From an uncultured Prevotella sp. (GTDB lineage Bacteria > Bacteroidota > Bacteroidia > Bacteroidales > Bacteroidaceae), in the NCBI GenBank assembly GCA_946183415.1, contig CAMHAM010000003.1, positions 1 through 64,000 on the forward strand: a DNA stretch of 64,000 nt, given 5' to 3'. The notes under the pieces are model-generated. The model searched no databases and had not been told where the DNA came from. It saw only the letters and a list, made by a program, of their open reading frames with translations. The translations under genes were made by a program, and so were the position numbers. This document shows, piece after piece, positions 60,524 through 64,000 of this stretch. Positions within the stretch are counted from its first letter, which is position 1, and the number at the start of each line of letters is the position of its first letter.

Positions 60524-61051
60524 TTATACGATCATGAGGGTGGTGTATTCAATGTCCTTAAAGAGGTCACGGCCATGCAGTCCTTCGTCTCTGATTTCCA
60601 CGATGAAGTTCATGTAGATGTGCTTTGGCTTGAAATATTTGACGAGCTTATAGGCGGCCTTTGCCGTACCACCAGTTGCGAGCAAGTCATCATGGATTAG
60701 TACTACGTCGTTCTCATCGATAGAATCAAGGTGCATCTCAATGGTGTCCACACCATATTCTTTCGTGAACGATTCCTTGATGACGGTAGAGGGCAGTTTA
60801 CCAGGTTTGCGTGCCAACACGATTCCGCAACCGAGTCTTGCTGCCAAAGCGGATGCCATGACGAAGCCACGGCTCTCGATGCCAACGATCTTGGTGATGC
60901 CTTTGTCTTTGTAAAGTTCCTCCAGTTCGTCGAGCATGATCTTCATACACTCGGCACTCTTGTAGAGCGTGGTCACGTCACGGAAGTTGATGCCCTTCCT
61001 TGGAAAATCTGGTATGCTACGCAGATTGTCAATCAATGTCTTGTTGTTCAT
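60524..61051 (-). CDS. apt: adenine phosphoribosyltransferase
   Basis: FPRKGINFRDVTTLY, GIESRGFVMASALAARLG, VVLIHDDLLATGGTAKAA. Confidence 0.95.
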   Translation of the reverse strand: MNNKTLIDNLRSIPDFPRKGINFRDVTTLYKSAECMKIMLDELEELYKDKGITKIVGIESRGFVMASALAARLGCGIVLARKPGKLPSTVIKESFTKEYGVDTIEMHLDSIDENDVVLIHDDLLATGGTAKAAYKLVKYFKPKHIYMNFIVEIRDEGLHGRDLFKDIEYTTLMIV

Positions 61052-61085
61052 AATCAGTGAGTTATAAATGTTGTTTAATGTTGTT

Positions 61086-61101
61086 TGTTTCACGTGGAAC
61101 A
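61086..61101. promoter_or_regulatory. parS-like ParB binding site
   Basis: TGTTTCACGTGGAACA; accounts for the MFHVKQ N-terminus of the over-extended apt ORF. Confidence 0.75.
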
Positions 61102-61135
61102 TTGCCCCATGTCCTGCGTCGTCGGCCTTGCATGC

Positions 61136-63028
61136 CTACCGGCCCATAAGGACGAGCAGCACATTGATATCGCTTGGCGACACCCCTGGGATACGGCTTG
61201 CCTGGGCAAGTGTTTCTGGCTGAATCTTCATTAGCTTCTGGCGGCACTCTGTGGAGAGCCCTTGCAGTTCTTCGTAGTTGAAATGGCCACGGATCTTGAT
61301 GTTCTCCAGTCGGTGCATTTTCTCAGCTACGACACGTTCACGCTCGATGTATCCGCTGTATTTCATTCTAATCTCTGCTGCTTCAGCAATTTCTTCTTTT
61401 CGATTATTCGGGCGATTTAATACCTCTTTCAATTGAGGAATGATTTCCGAGAGATTTGACAGATTCAACTGAGGACGGTTTACCAGATCGACCAACTTAC
61501 ATCCAAACTGGAGTGGGGTAGTGCCAAGGGCTTCTAAGGCAGAATTAATGAGTCGCGGTTTGATCGCAAAGTTCTGACAGAAACTTTCGATTTCTTCGAT
61601 ATGCTCTTTCTTTTCTTTCCACCAATCAAATCGGTCACTTTTGGCTAAACCAAGATTGTATGCCTTTTCTGTCAGACGGGCGTCAGCATCGTCTTGTCTG
61701 AGAAGGATGCGATACTCAGCGCGAGAGGTAAACATACGATAGGGTTCGTCTACACCCTTTGTTACCAAGTCGTCGATTAAAACGCCAATATATGCTTCGT
61801 CGCGATGGAGGATGAAGGGCGTGAACTGGCTCTCACTCTCTGCTCCAGCTTTCAGGGCTGCATTGATACCGGCCATCGTTCCCTGCCCGCCTGCTTCCTC
61901 ATAGCCAGTCGTGCCGTTCACCTGTCCTGCCATAAACAGATTCTTGATAATCTTCGATTCCAACGAATGGTTGAGTTGGGTAGGGTCGAAGAAATCGTAT
62001 TCTATCGCATAACCTGGCCGATATACTTTTATATCTCTGAATGCTGGCATTTTCTTCAAAGCCTCTATCTGTACATCCATTGGGAGAGATGACGAGAATC
62101 CATTCAGATACATTTCGTTGGTGTCTTCGCCCTCAGGCTCGAGGAATAGTGGATGCTTGTCTCGATCTGGGAAGGTCACCAGTTTGGTTTCTATAGACGG
62201 GCAATATCGAGGACCTATCGATAGAATCTGTCCATTGTAGAGTGGGGAGTCTGCCAAACCGCTACGAAGTACCTCATGAACTTCAGCATTCGTGTTGACT
62301 GTCCAACAAGGCAGTTGTTTCAGTGCTCTTGCTTTGTTCATGTAACTAAACTGATAGGGTTTGCTCTCTCCTGGCTGAATCTCCATATCCTCGAAATGAA
62401 CCGAACGCTTGTCGATACGTACTGGCGTACCAGTCTTCATTCGCGCTGAGGTGACCCCAAGTCGAGTGATGCTTTCGGTGAAATGAGCTACAGCAGGTTC
62501 AGCAATTCGTCCGCCAGGCACCATCTTGCGTCCGATATGCATCAGTCCGTTAAGGAAAGTGCCAGCCGTGACGATGACGCATTTGGCATATAGCTCTGCT
62601 CCCCAGATAGTGCGCACACCAATGGCTTGCTTTGTCTGTTCTTCAACTAACAACTCGTCTGCCTGATCCTGCCAGACATCGAGACGCTCTGTCTCATCAA
62701 GATGTCGGCGCCACTCCCAGATAAACTTCCCTCTGTCGCACTGAGCGCGCGGACTCCACATTGCAGGCCCTTTACCAACGTTCAGCATACGGAATTGTAT
62801 CGAGGTGGCGTCAGTCACCAGTCCCATCTGCCCTCCGAGGGCATCAATCTCGCGGACGATCTGCCCCTTTGCAATGCCGCCAACGGCAGGGTTGCACGAC
62901 ATCTGCGCAATCTTGTTCATGTCCATCGTCACGAGGCAGGTTTTGGCACCCATATTGGCACTGGCGCAGGCTGCTTCGCACCCCGCATGACCACCTCCGA
63001 TGACCAGAACATCATAATTGAATTTCAT
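61136..63028 (-). CDS. mnmG: tRNA uridine-5-carboxymethylaminomethyl modification enzyme MnmG (GidA)
   Basis: VLVIGGGHAGCEAACASANMG, CNPAVGGIAKGQIVREIDALGG, GRYCPSIETK-like GPRYCPSIETKLV, GQVNGTTGYEEAGGQG. Confidence 0.97.
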   Translation of the reverse strand: MKFNYDVLVIGGGHAGCEAACASANMGAKTCLVTMDMNKIAQMSCNPAVGGIAKGQIVREIDALGGQMGLVTDATSIQFRMLNVGKGPAMWSPRAQCDRGKFIWEWRRHLDETERLDVWQDQADELLVEEQTKQAIGVRTIWGAELYAKCVIVTAGTFLNGLMHIGRKMVPGGRIAEPAVAHFTESITRLGVTSARMKTGTPVRIDKRSVHFEDMEIQPGESKPYQFSYMNKARALKQLPCWTVNTNAEVHEVLRSGLADSPLYNGQILSIGPRYCPSIETKLVTFPDRDKHPLFLEPEGEDTNEMYLNGFSSSLPMDVQIEALKKMPAFRDIKVYRPGYAIEYDFFDPTQLNHSLESKIIKNLFMAGQVNGTTGYEEAGGQGTMAGINAALKAGAESESQFTPFILHRDEAYIGVLIDDLVTKGVDEPYRMFTSRAEYRILLRQDDADARLTEKAYNLGLAKSDRFDWWKEKKEHIEEIESFCQNFAIKPRLINSALEALGTTPLQFGCKLVDLVNRPQLNLSNLSEIIPQLKEVLNRPNNRKEEIAEAAEIRMKYSGYIERERVVAEKMHRLENIKIRGHFNYEELQGLSTECRQKLMKIQPETLAQASRIPGVSPSDINVLLVLMGR

Positions 63029-63122
63029 TCTCTTTTGATAATTTTCCGCAAAAGTAAGAAAAAAAATTGAGATAAAGTTGAATTTTTATCTCAAAAAGGT
63101 TTGTTTTATCATTATTTTTTAT

Positions 63123-63130
63123 TAACTTTG
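63123..63130 (+). promoter_or_regulatory. Bacteroidetes -7 box (TAACTTTG)
   Basis: TAnnTTTG upstream of the sdh/frd operon. Confidence 0.5.
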
Positions 63131-63203
63131 CACTCTAAAGCAATCCTCCAATCCTAAATAGTGAGTACGCAATATTTTTTAAATAACTTAAATTCAACAA
63201 CTT

Positions 63204-63899
63204 ATGTGGTTAATCAATTCATCAATTGGTAGAAAAGTTGTAATGTCTGTAACGGGTATTGCGCTGATTCTGTTCCTGACCTTTCATGGTTGCATGAACA
63301 TGGTGGCGCTTTTCTCGGAAGAGGGTTACAACATGATTTGCGAATTCCTGGGTGCCAACTGGTATGCTGTTGTAGCAACACTCGGTCTGGCTGCCCTGGC
63401 AGTGCTTCACATCGTCTTCGCGTTCATTCTGACTGCGCAGAACCGTACAGCTCGTGGCGATAATCGTTACGAGGTGGCTACGGAGGTCAAGGCCGGAAAG
63501 GTAGAGTGGGCTTCCAAGAACATGCTCGTTCTGGGTATCATCATCTGCATCGGTCTGCTGATTCACCTCTGGAACTTCTGGTACAACATGATGTTCGCAG
63601 AGCTCGTCGGTGCTATGCCCAAGATCAGCCCCACTGATGGTTTCGGATGGATCAAGGAGACATTCTCTAACCCTGTGTTCGTGGTGATTTACGTCGTATG
63701 GCTCGCAGCCATCTGGTTCCATCTCACTCATGGTTTCTGGTCAGCTATGCAGACGCTTGGTGTGAGCGGCAAGGTATGGCTGAAGCGCTGGCAGTGCATC
63801 GGCATGATCTATGTAACACTGCTCATGCTCTGCTTCCTGATCGTTGTTCTGGCTTTCGCATTCGGTTGCGCTCCTTCGCTCTGTAGCGGTAGCTGCTAA
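63204..63899 (+). CDS. succinate dehydrogenase/fumarate reductase cytochrome b subunit
   Basis: SSIGRKVVMSVTGIALILFLTFHGCMN, HLTHGFWSAMQTLG; five TM. Confidence 0.92.
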   Translation: MWLINSSIGRKVVMSVTGIALILFLTFHGCMNMVALFSEEGYNMICEFLGANWYAVVATLGLAALAVLHIVFAFILTAQNRTARGDNRYEVATEVKAGKVEWASKNMLVLGIIICIGLLIHLWNFWYNMMFAELVGAMPKISPTDGFGWIKETFSNPVFVVIYVVWLAAIWFHLTHGFWSAMQTLGVSGKVWLKRWQCIGMIYVTLLMLCFLIVVLAFAFGCAPSLCSGSC

Positions 63900-63927
63900 T
63901 TATCCACCTTTTAATTAGAAAAAGATT

Positions 63928-64000
63928 ATGGCAAAAGTATTAGATTCTAAGATTCCCGCAGGTCCAGTGCCTGAGAAATGGAAGGAATATAAGGCTCATC
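63928..64000 (+). CDS. succinate dehydrogenase/fumarate reductase flavoprotein subunit, truncated by the window end
   Basis: MAKVLDSKIPAGPVPEKWKEYKAH directly downstream of the cytochrome b subunit. Confidence 0.8.
   Translation, partial: MAKVLDSKIPAGPVPEKWKEYKAH

Noticed and set aside
61052-61102. N-terminal extension MFHVKQTTLNNIYNSLI of apt
   Set aside because: Extension is a translation of the parS-like site; ATG at 61051 is the likely start.

Overview
This 64 kb window reads as a Bacteroidetes chromosome segment, most likely Prevotella-like. The support is the many TAnnTTTG -7 promoter boxes, DUF4254 and DUF3667 proteins, and a PorZ-like protein. It is mostly dense chromosomal coding sequence. 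I recognise no phage, transposase, CRISPR array, rRNA or tRNA.

Main gene blocks: GH36 alpha-galactosidase/LMW-PTP; mntP; a glycosyltransferase pair translationally coupled to an orphan ABC ATPase and late cobalamin genes; aldo/keto reductase, amidohydrolase and AraC regulators; a ferritin-like/ZIP/MBL-rubredoxin/PPOX/wHTH redox cassette; GH29 fucosidase; an asparagine-to-fumarate module (dcuB, ansB, porin, aspA); acpP-fabF-rnc; DUF4254/GT9/rubredoxin; nadA; porZ-like; a YitT-RdgB fused ORF; leuS; mutS; lgt; ychF; polA; polyprenyl synthase; deoC; dtd; uvrC; apt; mnmG; and the start of the fumarate reductase/succinate dehydrogenase operon.

The strongest non-coding signals are: (1) a cluster of DnaA-box-like TGTGGATAA sites in a long AT-rich intergenic region at about 31.95-32.23 kb, a candidate oriC; (2) two parS-like sites (TGTTTCACGTGGAAC) flanking apt at 60.46 and 61.09 kb; (3) a 95-bp promoter-plus-start-codon cassette duplicated in front of two unrelated genes; (4) a 22-bp-period intergenic repeat shared by two distant loci. 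All calls are by eye; no searches were run.
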